DNA of 64,000 bases from Bacillus coahuilensis m4-4. Lineage in GTDB: Bacteria; Bacillota; Bacilli; Bacillales; Bacillaceae_K. The translations under genes were made by a program, and so were the position numbers. Positions 1-10,683 of this stretch are shown here, one piece after another (position 1 is the stretch's first letter; every line of letters starts with the position of its first letter). The stretch covers positions 62,001-126,000 of the forward strand of contig NZ_ABFU01000060.3 in NCBI RefSeq assembly GCF_000171615.1, given 5' to 3'. The notes beneath the pieces were generated by a model, which saw only the letters and a list, made by a program, of their open reading frames with translations, did not search any database and had not been told where the DNA came from.

Positions 1-1
1 A

Positions 2-754
2 GAAATGCTAGAAGATTATCAAACTACTACCGTTGTTGGCGGTACAAAAGTTGTTGGTGAATCGGTTGTTAATAACCTAAATAATGCAACGCGTGTTGCA
101 GGGAGTAACCGATATGATACTTCTGTTAAAATTGCCGATAAGTATTTCGGTAACTCAGATGAGGCAATATTAGCAACTGGACAAGCGTTCGCGGACGCTC
201 TAACAGGATCTATTCTTGCTGCTAACAAAGGTGTTCCAGTTTTACTAGTAGAAAGTGATTCAGTCCCTAAAGAAGTTATGTCGTATATTGAGAAAAAAAG
301 TATAGATGATGTGACTATAATTGGTGGAAATAATACAGTATCTAAGGATGTTGAAGCCCAATTAAGAGGAGAAGAACCAAAAGTGGTTGAAACCTCTAAA
401 GCCCAGATTATTGTAGAAGAAGCGAAAAAATATATGGGTGTGCGTTACGTATATGGTGGAACTACTCCAAGTGGTTTTGATTGCAGTGGTTATATCGGCT
501 ATGTATTTAAGCAGCACGGCATTTCTTTACCAAGAACAACATCAGGGCTTAATACGTTACCAAAGGTATCTAATCCTAAACCGGGAGATATCCTATTATT
601 CAATACTAGCGGAAGCGGTGTTTCCCATGCTGGAATTTTCCTTGGCAACGATCAGTTTATCCATAGCGGATCTTCAACGGGAGTAGCCATCTCTTCCTTA
701 AGTAATTCTTACTGGGGACCACGTTACATGCATGCAGTAACCCCTTTTAAGTAA
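2..754 (+). CDS. NlpC/P60 peptidase with CWB2 cell-wall-binding repeats (5' end outside window)
   Basis: The frame is open to the window edge, so the N-terminus (signal peptide and probably more CWB2 units) is missing. Numbered from the ATG at base 5, residues 1-30 are the end of one CWB2 repeat and about 30-120 are a complete one (RVAGSNRYDTS, then FADALTGS). Residues 135-249 form an NlpC/P60 domain with the catalytic Cys160 in FDCSGY, His208 in VSHAG and a third polar residue, His220. NlpC/P60 enzymes usually cut D-Glu-to-diamino-acid bonds in peptidoglycan stem peptides. The protein is inferred to be secreted, wall-bound and involved in peptide cross-link turnover. It is the first of six CWB2 proteins in this window. 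Confidence 0.9.
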   Translation, partial: EMLEDYQTTTVVGGTKVVGESVVNNLNNATRVAGSNRYDTSVKIADKYFGNSDEAILATGQAFADALTGSILAANKGVPVLLVESDSVPKEVMSYIEKKSIDDVTIIGGNNTVSKDVEAQLRGEEPKVVETSKAQIIVEEAKKYMGVRYVYGGTTPSGFDCSGYIGYVFKQHGISLPRTTSGLNTLPKVSNPKPGDILLFNTSGSGVSHAGIFLGNDQFIHSGSSTGVAISSLSNSYWGPRYMHAVTPFK

Positions 755-770
755 TTCTTATTATATGAAT

Positions 771-820
771 ACCCTTCTTGAAAAAAAGTAAACGACTTTT
801 TTCAAGAAGGGTATTTTTAT
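771..820 (+). terminator. Intrinsic terminator of the NlpC/P60 gene
   Basis: A long inverted repeat (acccttcttg paired with caagaagggt, extended through A- and T-rich arms) is followed by a T-rich tract. It starts 17 bases after the stop codon. Confidence 0.85.
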
Positions 821-961
821 TTCTCCTACACTCCTCTAAGTATAAAACGTGCTTCACTTTAGTTCGCTACTAAAAAAAAGAATTATGAAGAATAACGAAG
901 AATTATGAAGGAAATATGAACAAAATGTAAAAAATAAGAGAAATTTCTGACAGATAGAATA

Positions 962-988
962 TTGTATTTAATCAGAAAATTGTATAAT
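962..988 (+). promoter_or_regulatory. Putative sigma-A promoter of the Vpr-like protease gene
   Basis: A perfect -10 TATAAT lies at 983-988, with a weak -35 (TTGTAT) 15 bases upstream. The short spacer makes the -35 uncertain. The start codon is about 80 bases downstream, so the mRNA has a leader of roughly 70 bases. Confidence 0.45.
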
Positions 989-1068
989 ATTAATAGTGCG
1001 ACAAGATACACCTTGTCTGCCATCATGATTTTACATAGGTTATTAAAACGTAAAAGGGAGGAAACAAA

Positions 1069-4000
1069 ATGGATCAATTTAAACGTTCTTTTGCACTCGC
1101 TATGTCCTTTTTACTAGTTTTCGGTAATGCTAGTCTATCATTTGCCAATGATACTAGCACTGAAGCTAGTAAGGATGCGGTCGAATTAGCAAAAGAAGCT
1201 CTTCAGAAGGAAGAAACTCAGTTAGAAAAAGCTACACCTGAGCTTGATTTTGAAGAGGATGATAAGGTTCGTGTCGTAGTAGAGTTATTTGGCGAAACAC
1301 CTCTAGAGTACGCAAATAAAAAGGGCGTACAATTAAAAGAAGTGTCTGAGTCAAAAGTGGATACTCTTACTGCTGAGTTAGTTGATGAGCATAAAGCAGT
1401 TAAAGCCAATGTACAAAAAGAAGGTGTTAAGGTCGATTATACATATTCGTATACGACTGCCTTTAACGGATTCGCTGGTGAGATTGAATTCGTACAAATA
1501 GAAAAGCTGAAAAACGTCGATGGCGTTAAAGAGGTTTATCTGTCTAACGAATACAATCGTCCAGAAATCACACCGGACATGACGACAAGTCATGACTATA
1601 TCCAATCTGCTCAAACTTGGGGAGACGCAGGATATGAAGGTGAAGGAATGGTCGTAGCAGTTATTGACTCTGGTATTGATCCGTCTCATAAAGATTTTGT
1701 TCTAGATTCTGAAACAGAAGAAGATCTTACAGAGGCAGAAGTAAATGATATCGTTGGAGCTAACGGATTCAAAGGTAAATATTTTACAGAAAAAGTTCCT
1801 TATGGTTATAACTATTATGATAATAACCAACAAGTGTTAGATATCGGTCCTGATGCATCTATGCATGGTATGCACGTATCAGGTACTGTTGTAGCAAATG
1901 GAGACACAGAAAATGGTGGAATTAAAGGGGTAGCTCCAGAAGCTCAAGTACTAGGTATGAAAGTATTTAGTAATGACCCATTATTCCCTTCAACATTTTC
2001 TGATGTGTACTTAGCTGCAATTGACGAAGCGATTGCTCTAGGTGCAGACGTTTTGAACATGAGTTTAGGTTCTACGGCTTCTTTCTATGAAGAAAATAGC
2101 CCAGAGGATATCGCGATCACTCGTGCGGTTGAAAATGGTGTTGTTGCTGCAGTCTCTGCTGGTAACTCTGGACATATTGCTGATGGATGGGATAATCCTT
2201 TCTATGAGAATCCTGATATCGGTGTAGTAGGTGCGCCTGGTCTTAACACAGATACTATTCAAGTAGCGGCTACAGGAAACACTGCTTTCCTATACGAGCA
2301 TAATCTTGAAGTAGGTTCAACTACAGTACCTGGTTATGGTATAGATGACTGGTCAGAGTTAGCCGATTTAGAAATTGTTAGCTTATCTCAATTAAAAGGC
2401 GTAACAGAAGAGACTGGTAAGTCTTGTAAAGTATGTGGTACTGCAGCTGATTACGAAGGTTTAGAAGACGAAGTAGCAGGTAAAGTGGTACTTGTTAAAC
2501 GTGGTACTCTTTCTTTCTATGATAAGACAGAATTCGCTGCTGCAGCCGGTGCAAAAGCAATTATTGTGTATAGCCACGGATTACCTAACTCTGGCTTCTT
2601 CTATAACCAAGGTGGATGGTCTGTTCCGTTTGCAATGGTAACATTAGAAGATGGTGAAGCATTAGAAGCGGAAATCGCGAACAATAACGATGCGTTAAAT
2701 GTGACTCAAACATCCAAAGAAGGCGATGCAGAAATGGGTCGTATGACTGATTTCACTTCTTGGGGTACAACACCAAGCCTAGAGTTAAAGCCTGAAATTT
2801 CAGCGCCAGGTGGTAAGATCTACTCTACTCTAAACGATGACGAGTACGGAGTAATGAGTGGTACATCCATGGCATCCCCTCACGTTGCGGGCGGTGCAGC
2901 TCTTGTACAACAGTATCTTCAAACAGATGAGCATCCATTTGGTGAGTTAGACGCTGAAGAGCGCACTCGTTTAGCGAAAGCCTTATTAATGAATACTGCG
3001 TATGTAATTGAAGACCTTTATGGTCAACCATTCTCTCCTCGCCGCCAAGGTGCAGGTATGATGCAAACTTATGCAGCAGTTTCAACACCAACGGTTTTAC
3101 TTGATGCAAATTCAAATGAAGCTAAAGTGGAGTTGAAAGATTTTACAGATGAAAAATTCTCTATGACGTTAACAGCAATGAATGCTTCTGATGAAGAATT
3201 AACATATGCTGTAAATGTTGATGTTTTAGCTGACTCATTTGCAGAAACAGATGGACCTACTTACAACTCACTTATGGCAGGAGATCTTCAAGATGTAGTT
3301 GTTGATGCACCAGAAACTGTTACAGTTCCTGCTGGTGAAGCGGTAGAATTTACTGTAGACGTTGATATCTCTAATGCAAAAGTAGTTGGTTTTGATAAAG
3401 ACAATAATGAAAAAGTTATTGATCTTCCACACAACTCATTTGTAGAAGGATTTGTAACATTAGACGCTGAAGGCGTACCTAGCCTTTCTCTTCCATATGT
3501 TGGATTTTACGGTGAGTGGGCGGAGTTACCAATCGTAGATGGATTACAAGAATTAGGAGAGTCAGTATTCTATGATAATGGTTTCCCTAGTTCAATGCTT
3601 GAAGGTGCAGGATACTTTGTATCTCCAGTACAAGTTGATGGCAAAGAAGTGTTCCCATTATCTCCAAACGGTGATGGTGATTTCGATGATATCTACCCTA
3701 TTTTAGCTTTCTTACGTAATGCAGAAGAAGTTCAGTACAATGTAGTAAGTGCTGAGGATAAAACACTTCGCACCGTAAGAATTGAGAAAAATGTTCGCAA
3801 AACGTATTTTGACGCTGGTAATGGGTCTTCTTATAGCTTTAACTCAGCCCGCGCATGGAATGGTTTAGTAGATAACAAAGTAGTAAAAGATGGATTATAC
3901 TACTATGAAGTGAAATCTGTCATCGGTTATGAAGGTGCCAAATGGCAATCTAAGAAACTACCTGTCTATGTTGATACAACAGCTCCTGTTGTAGAAGCTT

Positions 4001-5661
4001 CTGTTGAAGGCAATAAGATTTCTTGGACAGCTGTTGAAGAAGGAGTAGGTGTGAACAGTGCGGTTGTCGTAGTAAATGGTACGCCAACAGTTATCCCTGC
4101 AGGAGAATCTTCTTACACATTTGATTCATTAAACAAATCAGATGTTATTGAAGTAGTTGTAGTGGATCATGCATTTAATGCAGGTTCTGATAAAGTAGTA
4201 GCTGAAGACACTGTTCTTCCGTTAATCTACTTCAACACTCCAGACGCTGCAAGTGCTTATAACACGAAAAATGTTCAAGTTAGTGGATATGTTGAAGAAG
4301 ATATCGCTCTAGCATCTATTGAAGTTTACGGTAAATCTGTAGAGTTCACAAAAGATGAGCAGGGAGATTATCAATTCGATACAACGGTAACATTTGAAAA
4401 AGATGGTAAGTACGATATTCAAGTAGTAGCTACGGATGTAGCCGGAAATGAATTCTCAATCGTACGTACTGTGTACGTAGATACTACTGCTCCAAATCTT
4501 GAGGCAGAGTTTGATAACTACGTTAGCAGTGATGTTACACAAACAGACATCACATTAATGCTTAAAGATAACTTTAATGATTTGACATTAACATTAGGTG
4601 ACAGCGAGGTTCACAAGCAATCGGCTGATAGCCTATTAGTTCTTGAGAAGCCTGCAAACGAAACAGTTGAAGTAAGTGTAGACCTTTCACAAGGTGAAAA
4701 CGTATTTACATTTGCACTAACAGACGTAGCTGGAAACACCACCATGAAAGATGTTACGGTTTACCGTGCAGAATCTGATATGCGTGTAGATCGTTTAGCT
4801 GGTGCAGATCGTTACAAAACAGCTGTTGAAGTAAGTGGTAACTGGGAATCTAGTGATACTGTAGTGCTTGCTCGTGGTGATAACTATGCTGACGCATTAG
4901 CTGGTGTTCCATTAGCTGCAAAATACGATGCACCGCTTCTTCTAACAGAAACGGATAAATTGGCAAAAGTTACTCATAACGAAATCGTTCGTCTAGGGGC
5001 TAAGACCGTTTATGTTCTTGGTGGAGAAAAAGCAGTGGGAGCAGACGTAGTAAAATCACTTAAATCAGAAGGTATCACAGTGAAGCGTATTGCAGGAACT
5101 AACCGTTTTGATACGGCTGCAAAAATCGCTGATATCGTTGCTCCAAATGGAACAGATGAGGCTGTAGTGGTAAATGGGAAGAACTTCCCTGACGCATTAT
5201 CAGTGGCATCTTATGCTGGTAGTGAGGGTATGCCTATCCTACTAACGGATACAGATTCACTTCCAAAAGAAACAGCAAAAGCACTTGACAACTTAAATGT
5301 ATTCCATACAGTAGTTGTAGGTGGTAAAGCTGTTGTTACAGATCATGTTCTAGCTAAACTTCCTGATGCAGAGCGTGTAGCAGGTGGAGACCGCTATGCA
5401 ACTTCTGTAGCAGTTGCCGAATTCTTTGAAACAGGTAGTGAGCATTACTATGTTGCTACTGGCAAATCATTTGCAGATGCTTTAGCCGGATCAGCTTTAG
5501 CTGCTCAAGAAGGAACGGGTATCTTACTTGTTGGAGATAACATCCCTTCTTCTGTTAAGGAATTTGTTACATCACATGATGTAGAAACGATTACAGTTTT
5601 AGGAGGAACATCTGTTGTAACTCCTGCTGTGCAATCTGCTCTTAATGATCTATTAGATTAA
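1069..5661 (+). CDS. Vpr-like subtilisin-family cell-wall protease with three CWB2 repeats
   Basis: The 1530-residue precursor has a signal peptide ending near residue 26 (SLSFA), an inhibitor I9-type propeptide (about 65-165) and an S8 catalytic domain. The triad is Asp200 (AVIDSGID), His266 (MHGMHVSG) and Ser600 (SGTSMASPH), with oxyanion Asn366. A PA (protease-associated) insert lies at about 425-555, as in B. subtilis Vpr. Fn3/Ig-like modules fill about 680-1230. Three CWB2 repeats begin at LAGADRYKTA near residue 1243 and probably hold the enzyme on wall polymer. A good ribosome site (GGGAGG) precedes the ATG. Unlike B. subtilis Vpr, the C-terminus is greatly extended by Ig-like and CWB2 modules. 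The gene stands between two terminators and is probably monocistronic. Confidence 0.93.
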   Translation: MDQFKRSFALAMSFLLVFGNASLSFANDTSTEASKDAVELAKEALQKEETQLEKATPELDFEEDDKVRVVVELFGETPLEYANKKGVQLKEVSESKVDTLTAELVDEHKAVKANVQKEGVKVDYTYSYTTAFNGFAGEIEFVQIEKLKNVDGVKEVYLSNEYNRPEITPDMTTSHDYIQSAQTWGDAGYEGEGMVVAVIDSGIDPSHKDFVLDSETEEDLTEAEVNDIVGANGFKGKYFTEKVPYGYNYYDNNQQVLDIGPDASMHGMHVSGTVVANGDTENGGIKGVAPEAQVLGMKVFSNDPLFPSTFSDVYLAAIDEAIALGADVLNMSLGSTASFYEENSPEDIAITRAVENGVVAAVSAGNSGHIADGWDNPFYENPDIGVVGAPGLNTDTIQVAATGNTAFLYEHNLEVGSTTVPGYGIDDWSELADLEIVSLSQLKGVTEETGKSCKVCGTAADYEGLEDEVAGKVVLVKRGTLSFYDKTEFAAAAGAKAIIVYSHGLPNSGFFYNQGGWSVPFAMVTLEDGEALEAEIANNNDALNVTQTSKEGDAEMGRMTDFTSWGTTPSLELKPEISAPGGKIYSTLNDDEYGVMSGTSMASPHVAGGAALVQQYLQTDEHPFGELDAEERTRLAKALLMNTAYVIEDLYGQPFSPRRQGAGMMQTYAAVSTPTVLLDANSNEAKVELKDFTDEKFSMTLTAMNASDEELTYAVNVDVLADSFAETDGPTYNSLMAGDLQDVVVDAPETVTVPAGEAVEFTVDVDISNAKVVGFDKDNNEKVIDLPHNSFVEGFVTLDAEGVPSLSLPYVGFYGEWAELPIVDGLQELGESVFYDNGFPSSMLEGAGYFVSPVQVDGKEVFPLSPNGDGDFDDIYPILAFLRNAEEVQYNVVSAEDKTLRTVRIEKNVRKTYFDAGNGSSYSFNSARAWNGLVDNKVVKDGLYYYEVKSVIGYEGAKWQSKKLPVYVDTTAPVVEASVEGNKISWTAVEEGVGVNSAVVVVNGTPTVIPAGESSYTFDSLNKSDVIEVVVVDHAFNAGSDKVVAEDTVLPLIYFNTPDAASAYNTKNVQVSGYVEEDIALASIEVYGKSVEFTKDEQGDYQFDTTVTFEKDGKYDIQVVATDVAGNEFSIVRTVYVDTTAPNLEAEFDNYVSSDVTQTDITLMLKDNFNDLTLTLGDSEVHKQSADSLLVLEKPANETVEVSVDLSQGENVFTFALTDVAGNTTMKDVTVYRAESDMRVDRLAGADRYKTAVEVSGNWESSDTVVLARGDNYADALAGVPLAAKYDAPLLLTETDKLAKVTHNEIVRLGAKTVYVLGGEKAVGADVVKSLKSEGITVKRIAGTNRFDTAAKIADIVAPNGTDEAVVVNGKNFPDALSVASYAGSEGMPILLTDTDSLPKETAKALDNLNVFHTVVVGGKAVVTDHVLAKLPDAERVAGGDRYATSVAVAEFFETGSEHYYVATGKSFADALAGSALAAQEGTGILLVGDNIPSSVKEFVTSHDVETITVLGGTSVVTPAVQSALNDLLD

Positions 5662-5683
5662 TTGCAGTTGAATGTAGAAAATG

Positions 5684-5719
5684 AGCACCTCTTACTTTAG
5701 GGTAAGGGGTGCTTTTTTA
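5684..5719 (+). terminator. Intrinsic terminator after the Vpr-like gene
   Basis: The stem AGCACCTCTTAC pairs with GTAAGGGGTGCT (one G-T pair) and is followed by TTTTTT. It begins 22 bases after the stop codon. Confidence 0.85.
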
Positions 5720-5838
5720 TCTTGTTATAGTCTTTAAACCTTCCAGTATTTTAATCTATGAAGAGAGGCAATTAAGATAGTAATTTAATGGAAGTAATGG
5801 TACCCTATATGAAGAGAGAATAGGAATGGGGGATATGG

Positions 5839-8166
5839 GTGAAAAATATGAAATGGGTAGTGGCAGGCGCATTAAGTTTAAGCTTAATACAGATAGGAAT
5901 TAGTCCTGCACATGCTGAATTGTCTAGTCAACAATTTAACGAAAAACAAAAACCGCAAGATATTCAAAAAAATAATCAAACTAGAGTGGTAGTTCAATAT
6001 AAAGATGGAAAAAAACCATTAACTTTTAGTAAATCCCAAACCTCCTTACCTTCAAATGTAGAGAGTGGTTTTAACAATTCACACGTTTTAACTGTAAACA
6101 CAGAGGATGTTGATAGTGTAATTGCATCTCTTAAAAGCAATTCTACTGTTGAATTAGTCGAGGAAGAGATTATCCTTCACTATACGGGTACGGTTAATGA
6201 TAGCCATTACAAAGATTATCAGCGGTCAGATTTTTATAACATGGCTGTAGACGAAGCCTGGGAAACATATGCCCCTAGCTATAAGCCCACAGTGGCCGTA
6301 TTAGACTCTGGAGTTTTGGCCTCCCATGAAGATCTTAAAGGTAATTTAATTAAAGTAACCTCCACTGTTGAAGGACAAAATGGTTCAGATAAGGTTGGGC
6401 ATGGAACACATGTCGCTGGAACGGTTGGAGCCATTACAAATAATTCAAAAGGTGTGGCATCTGCTTCTAAAGGCGTTAAATTAATGAGCGTTCAAGTCGG
6501 AAATGAATATGGCATTTCTAGTATCGACCTAGCAGAAGGAATTTATTATGCAGTAGATAATGGAGCCGATATTATTAATATCAGTATTGGTGGACCGTCT
6601 AGTTCCTATACTGAAAAAGCTGTGCGTTACGCTCAAGAAAAAGGGGTATTAATCGTATCGTCTGCTGGGAATGATAACACTTCCTATCTATCATACCCAG
6701 CTGCATATCCAGAGGTTATGTCAGTAGCTGCATTAGATTCATATGACGATACTATCGCTCCTTTTTCTAATTATGGGAGTTGGGTAGATGTTGCAGCTCC
6801 TGGAGTTGATATCCTAAGTTCTACTAACGATGGAAGTTATGGGTACGCAAGTGGAACAAGCATGGCTTCACCTAACGTAACGTCTGTAGCTGCAATGCTT
6901 AAAGCTTCTGGAAGATACCTATCAGGCAACCAAATCAGATATCTCTTAGAAGTAACAAGTCGTCAGTTTAATGGAGACGAATATATTGGGCATGGAGCTA
7001 TTGATGCGAAAGACGCTTTAGCTCAAATTGACTTAGAAAATCGTGTGTTTGGTGCAAGTGCTATTCATACAAGTGTAGAGATTTCTCAATTAGGTTTTGA
7101 AGGTATACAGCCATCTACCGTTTTAGAACCGAATGATCCAAGTAAAAACTCTTCCATAAAAACGGAAGAAGGAACCTTTGCTGTAATAGGCTCTAGTGAT
7201 TCTTTTGCAGATAGTTTAAGCTCAAGTGCTTTAGCTTATCAATTAAATGCCCCGATACTTCTAACTAATAAAGACAAGATTTTAGGAACCACAACAGGTG
7301 AATTACAGCGTTTAGGTGTTACAGACGTTATTTTACTTGGTGGAGAGGCAGCCATTTCCTCAAAAGTGGAAAAGGAACTAAAAAATAAACGTTTCAATGT
7401 CATTCGTTTAGCTGGTGCCAGCCGTTATTCTACTTCTCAAAAAATTAATGAATATATAGCCAAAACAGGTGGAGAAGTATTTGTGACAAGTGGTGACAGC
7501 TTTGCAGATTCTTTATCTGCATCTGTGTATGCAGCCAAACTTGGTATACCGATTGTATTTGTGAAAAAAGATCAGATTCCTAAAGAAACACAAGCCTTTT
7601 TAAACAAATATAAGTTCTCTAAAGCTTATGTTATTGGAGGAGAAGCTGTTATTTCGAAGGAAGTTGCGAAGGAACTGCCTAATGCAGAAAGAATCGCAGG
7701 TCCTGGTCGATATTCTACTAATACTCGTATCATTGAAAAGTTCTCAAAAGGTGAAACACCACAAGCTTTATTTACTGCAACAGGAACAAATTATAAAGAT
7801 GCATTAGCTGGTGGAGTTGTAGCTGCAAAATTAGGTTATAGTTTACTATTAGTTGATCCTAACAAAATTGATTCTACAACTGAAAACTATGTGAATGGCT
7901 TTTTAGCTAATTCCTCTTCACCAGGATTCTTAAATCTTGGTGGAAAAGGAGCCGTAAGTTCTAAAGTTGTATGGGAATTAGACAACCTAATTTATGGTGA
8001 TTTGTATTCTAGTAACTATACGGAAATCAAACAGACCTCAAAGTCTACAGAAGGTCAATTTAACAAGCTTGAAAATACTAAAAAAATAAATATATTTTGG
8101 TTTATGAGCTTTTTTAATGAATCTCACATGAGGTTTGTTAGAAAGGCTTTTTGTTTGGATTTGTAA
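5839..8166 (+). CDS. Subtilisin-like S8 serine protease with three CWB2 repeats
   Basis: The 775-residue secreted protease has a signal peptide ending near PAHA (residue 26), a propeptide at about 45-115 and a subtilase domain. The triad is Asp156 (AVLDSGV), His188 (VGHGTHVAG) and Ser341 (SGTSMASPN). CWB2 repeats occupy about 430-720. Start: GTG at 5839 follows a G-rich Shine-Dalgarno; ATG at 5848 is an alternative. Oddity: after the last repeat, where the protein would be expected to end (VVWELDNLIYG), about 50 further residues are low-complexity and aromatic. They look like translated intergenic DNA, so a lost stop or late frameshift is possible. It is probably an extracellular wall-anchored protease acting alongside the Vpr-like one upstream. 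Confidence 0.9.
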   Translation: MKNMKWVVAGALSLSLIQIGISPAHAELSSQQFNEKQKPQDIQKNNQTRVVVQYKDGKKPLTFSKSQTSLPSNVESGFNNSHVLTVNTEDVDSVIASLKSNSTVELVEEEIILHYTGTVNDSHYKDYQRSDFYNMAVDEAWETYAPSYKPTVAVLDSGVLASHEDLKGNLIKVTSTVEGQNGSDKVGHGTHVAGTVGAITNNSKGVASASKGVKLMSVQVGNEYGISSIDLAEGIYYAVDNGADIINISIGGPSSSYTEKAVRYAQEKGVLIVSSAGNDNTSYLSYPAAYPEVMSVAALDSYDDTIAPFSNYGSWVDVAAPGVDILSSTNDGSYGYASGTSMASPNVTSVAAMLKASGRYLSGNQIRYLLEVTSRQFNGDEYIGHGAIDAKDALAQIDLENRVFGASAIHTSVEISQLGFEGIQPSTVLEPNDPSKNSSIKTEEGTFAVIGSSDSFADSLSSSALAYQLNAPILLTNKDKILGTTTGELQRLGVTDVILLGGEAAISSKVEKELKNKRFNVIRLAGASRYSTSQKINEYIAKTGGEVFVTSGDSFADSLSASVYAAKLGIPIVFVKKDQIPKETQAFLNKYKFSKAYVIGGEAVISKEVAKELPNAERIAGPGRYSTNTRIIEKFSKGETPQALFTATGTNYKDALAGGVVAAKLGYSLLLVDPNKIDSTTENYVNGFLANSSSPGFLNLGGKGAVSSKVVWELDNLIYGDLYSSNYTEIKQTSKSTEGQFNKLENTKKINIFWFMSFFNESHMRFVRKAFCLDL

Positions 8167-8440
8167 ATGTATCTTATAAAAAAGTAACAAATTTTCAGCA
8201 GTTGATAAGTGCAAAAGCGTATACTCCTTGATAGTGCATGATCCTCTAAGAAGCTTTATCCAGGCTTGATTTAAGGGAATCTTGAACGAAGTCTACTGTT
8301 AGTAAAAAAGGTATACAACTAGTGAAATATTAATTAAACGTAATTTCGATAAAAAGTAAAAAACTACTATTCCCATCTTTCTTATATCTTGTTATAGTTT
8401 AATAGTATGCGAATTTTGTAAAAACATAGGAGGTACATGC

Positions 8441-10544
8441 TTGAAGAAATTTGTCGTAGGAATAGTTTTTGTCGCTGCATCTTTTTTTGGTTTCATGAAT
8501 CAGTCAGATGAAGAGGTACTTGCAGCCTCTAAGAGGGGTACTGTCATTATTGATGCTGGTCATGGGGGGAAACATACAGGAACTTGCGGAATTACAGGTA
8601 ACCAAACTCGATATTGTGAGAAGAACGCAAACTTATCTGTTGCTTTAAAGTTAGAGACTATACTGGAAAGCAAAGGGTACACAGTTAAGATGACTCGTAC
8701 GACAGATAAAGACTTCGCTTCCTACATTACAGGAGATGGTGGAGATCTTGATAAACGTACACAGTATGCCAATAGTATGATTACGGATCCTGATCAAACC
8801 ATCGTCATTTCAATCCACCACAATGGACACCCACGAAGTACAACTATTCGAGGAATTGAAACATATTATTATAATGGAATTGATCATGCTAAAAAGGAAT
8901 ATCCACATGATCCTGCGTCTATTAAATACTTACCAGATAGCAAACGATTGGCAGAAGAAGTTCATGAAGAGGTTGTTGATATCCATAATGCCATTGATAG
9001 AGGCATACATGATGATCAATCATTCTTTATTATACGAAATTCTGAAGCTCCAGCAATTTTGGCTGAATTAGGTTATATGACTAACCCTCAAGAAGAGTCA
9101 CTTATCAAATCATCTTCTTATCAACAAAAGTCTGCAACAGCGATAGCAAATGCCGTAGATAAGTATTTTAAAGTCTTTGAAGTCTATGAATCAGATTCTA
9201 ACAAGCGTATTGGATTATTTGATACAAGTGAAAAAGCGATTAGTTTTGCGAGTAAACAAGTAAAACAGGTGTATGTATTAGATAAGTACAATCAAACAGT
9301 ACTATATGATGGTGTAAATTATTCTGTTTATTCAAAAGAAAATGGATTACTAAAAGAATTTTTTAAACTAGAAGATGCCATAGCGTATGCTACATCTACT
9401 CCTTCAACAAGAATTGTGTCAATTGCAAATGGTCATACGGTTTGGTCCAATTATTTGGATAAAATATTTGTGGTTCGAAACTCAATTGGGCAAGAACTGA
9501 ATCGATTTGTAGATTATCGTGAAGCAGAAAAACGAGCAAAATACGCTGACCAAGCTTATATAGTGAAAGAAACCACTAATAAAGTGATTTGGTCTTCTGT
9601 CTCAGCTGTTCCAGTTGATAATCAAATTGAGACAGTAAACTTATCTGGTTCCTATCGTATTACAACTAGTATTAATATTTCTAAGGATATGTATCCAAAT
9701 GGTTTTACATCAGAAAAATTAAGAAAAAACAGTTATATTAGCAACTGGGTATGATTCGGCTGATGCTTTGTCAGCAGGTCCTCTATCAGCTAAGTATGAC
9801 CAAGCTCCTATACTTTTATCTGAAAAAGACAAACTGGATCGAAATGTGAAAAATGAGTTAGAGCGTCTCCATGCCAAAAAAGTAGTAATTGTTGGAGGAG
9901 AAGCAGCTATTTCATCTAAAGTCGAAAATGAGCTTGATCAATTAGGTTATGAAACACAACGTATCAGCGGAGCTAGCCGTTACCATACAAATGCAAACAT
10001 AGTAAAGCTACTTGGAGATGTTAATGGTTACTTTGTTGCTTCTGGTGAGCAATTTGCAGATGCATTAGCTGTTGCACCAATTGCTTCCGCTTTAGGATGG
10101 GGTATTGTGCTAACTGATGATCAAGATATTATGTCAGGAAATTTATCTTTAGTAAAAGGTCAAACCATAAAAGTAGTGGGTGGTAACCAAGTTATTCAAC
10201 CTAAAGTGTATGATAAGATTAGAGGTATTAGTGGATCTATAGAGCGTCTTTCTGGTGCACATCGTTACGAAACGTTGGCTGTTGTATTAAATGAGTTCTC
10301 AAAGGAATTGGAAAGTGAGGAAATTCTAATTACTACAGGCACTAACTTCCCTGATGCATTAGCTGCAGCTCCACTAGCGGCAACAACATCATCACCTTTA
10401 ATTATGGTTGGCTCATCAGTCGATCGTTCAGTTGAATCATTCATATTTGATTTTGGGCGATTAAATAATGTAGAGCAGGTGAAAGTTATCGGTGGAGGGA
10501 TATCTTCCTCAATTGTTGAAGATATTACCGCTATCGTAAGATAA
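8441..10544 (+). CDS. N-acetylmuramoyl-L-alanine amidase (Amidase_3) with CWB2 repeats, interrupted by one frameshift
   Basis: The first frame (TTG start 8441 to stop 9754) encodes a signal peptide and a zinc amidase domain at about 33-230. The metal and catalytic residues are His41 (DAGHGG), Glu60, His126 (SIHHNG) and Glu209 (LAELGYM). A linker follows, then the start of the first CWB2 repeat. Within that repeat the frame breaks at an A6 run (9724-9729). Reading with one A fewer joins exactly into TVILATGYDSADALSAGP and continues through the remaining CWB2 units to 10544. The intact protein would be about 700 residues and would cut the lactyl-peptide amide bond of peptidoglycan. The break is most likely a homopolymer sequencing error, though a true pseudogene cannot be excluded. 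Confidence 0.85.
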
Positions 10545-10634
10545 TATTAAGTTTTGTGTAAGTCTAATAGATAAGAAAAATTACCTAAAAACCATATTGA
10601 TTAGGAATAGAGCTTTCTAGAAACAGCCAAAGTA

Positions 10635-10669
10635 AAACAAGGTCTATTTTAAGACCTTGTTTATTTTTT
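10635..10669 (+). terminator. Intrinsic terminator after the amidase gene
   Basis: The stem AAACAAGGTCT pairs with AGACCTTGTTT and is followed by ATTTTTT. It ends just before the Shine-Dalgarno of the next gene. Confidence 0.8.
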
Positions 10670-10683
10670 AGGAGGAGTAATCT

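Noticed and set aside
1378-1689. 103-codon minus-strand frame inside the Vpr-like gene
   Set aside because: It lies wholly inside the strongly supported protease frame, has no ribosome site and no family resemblance.
8167-8440. Gene or RNA in the 274-base gap before the amidase gene
   Set aside because: No start codon with a ribosome site, no convincing hairpin with U-run and no recognisable promoter pair was found.
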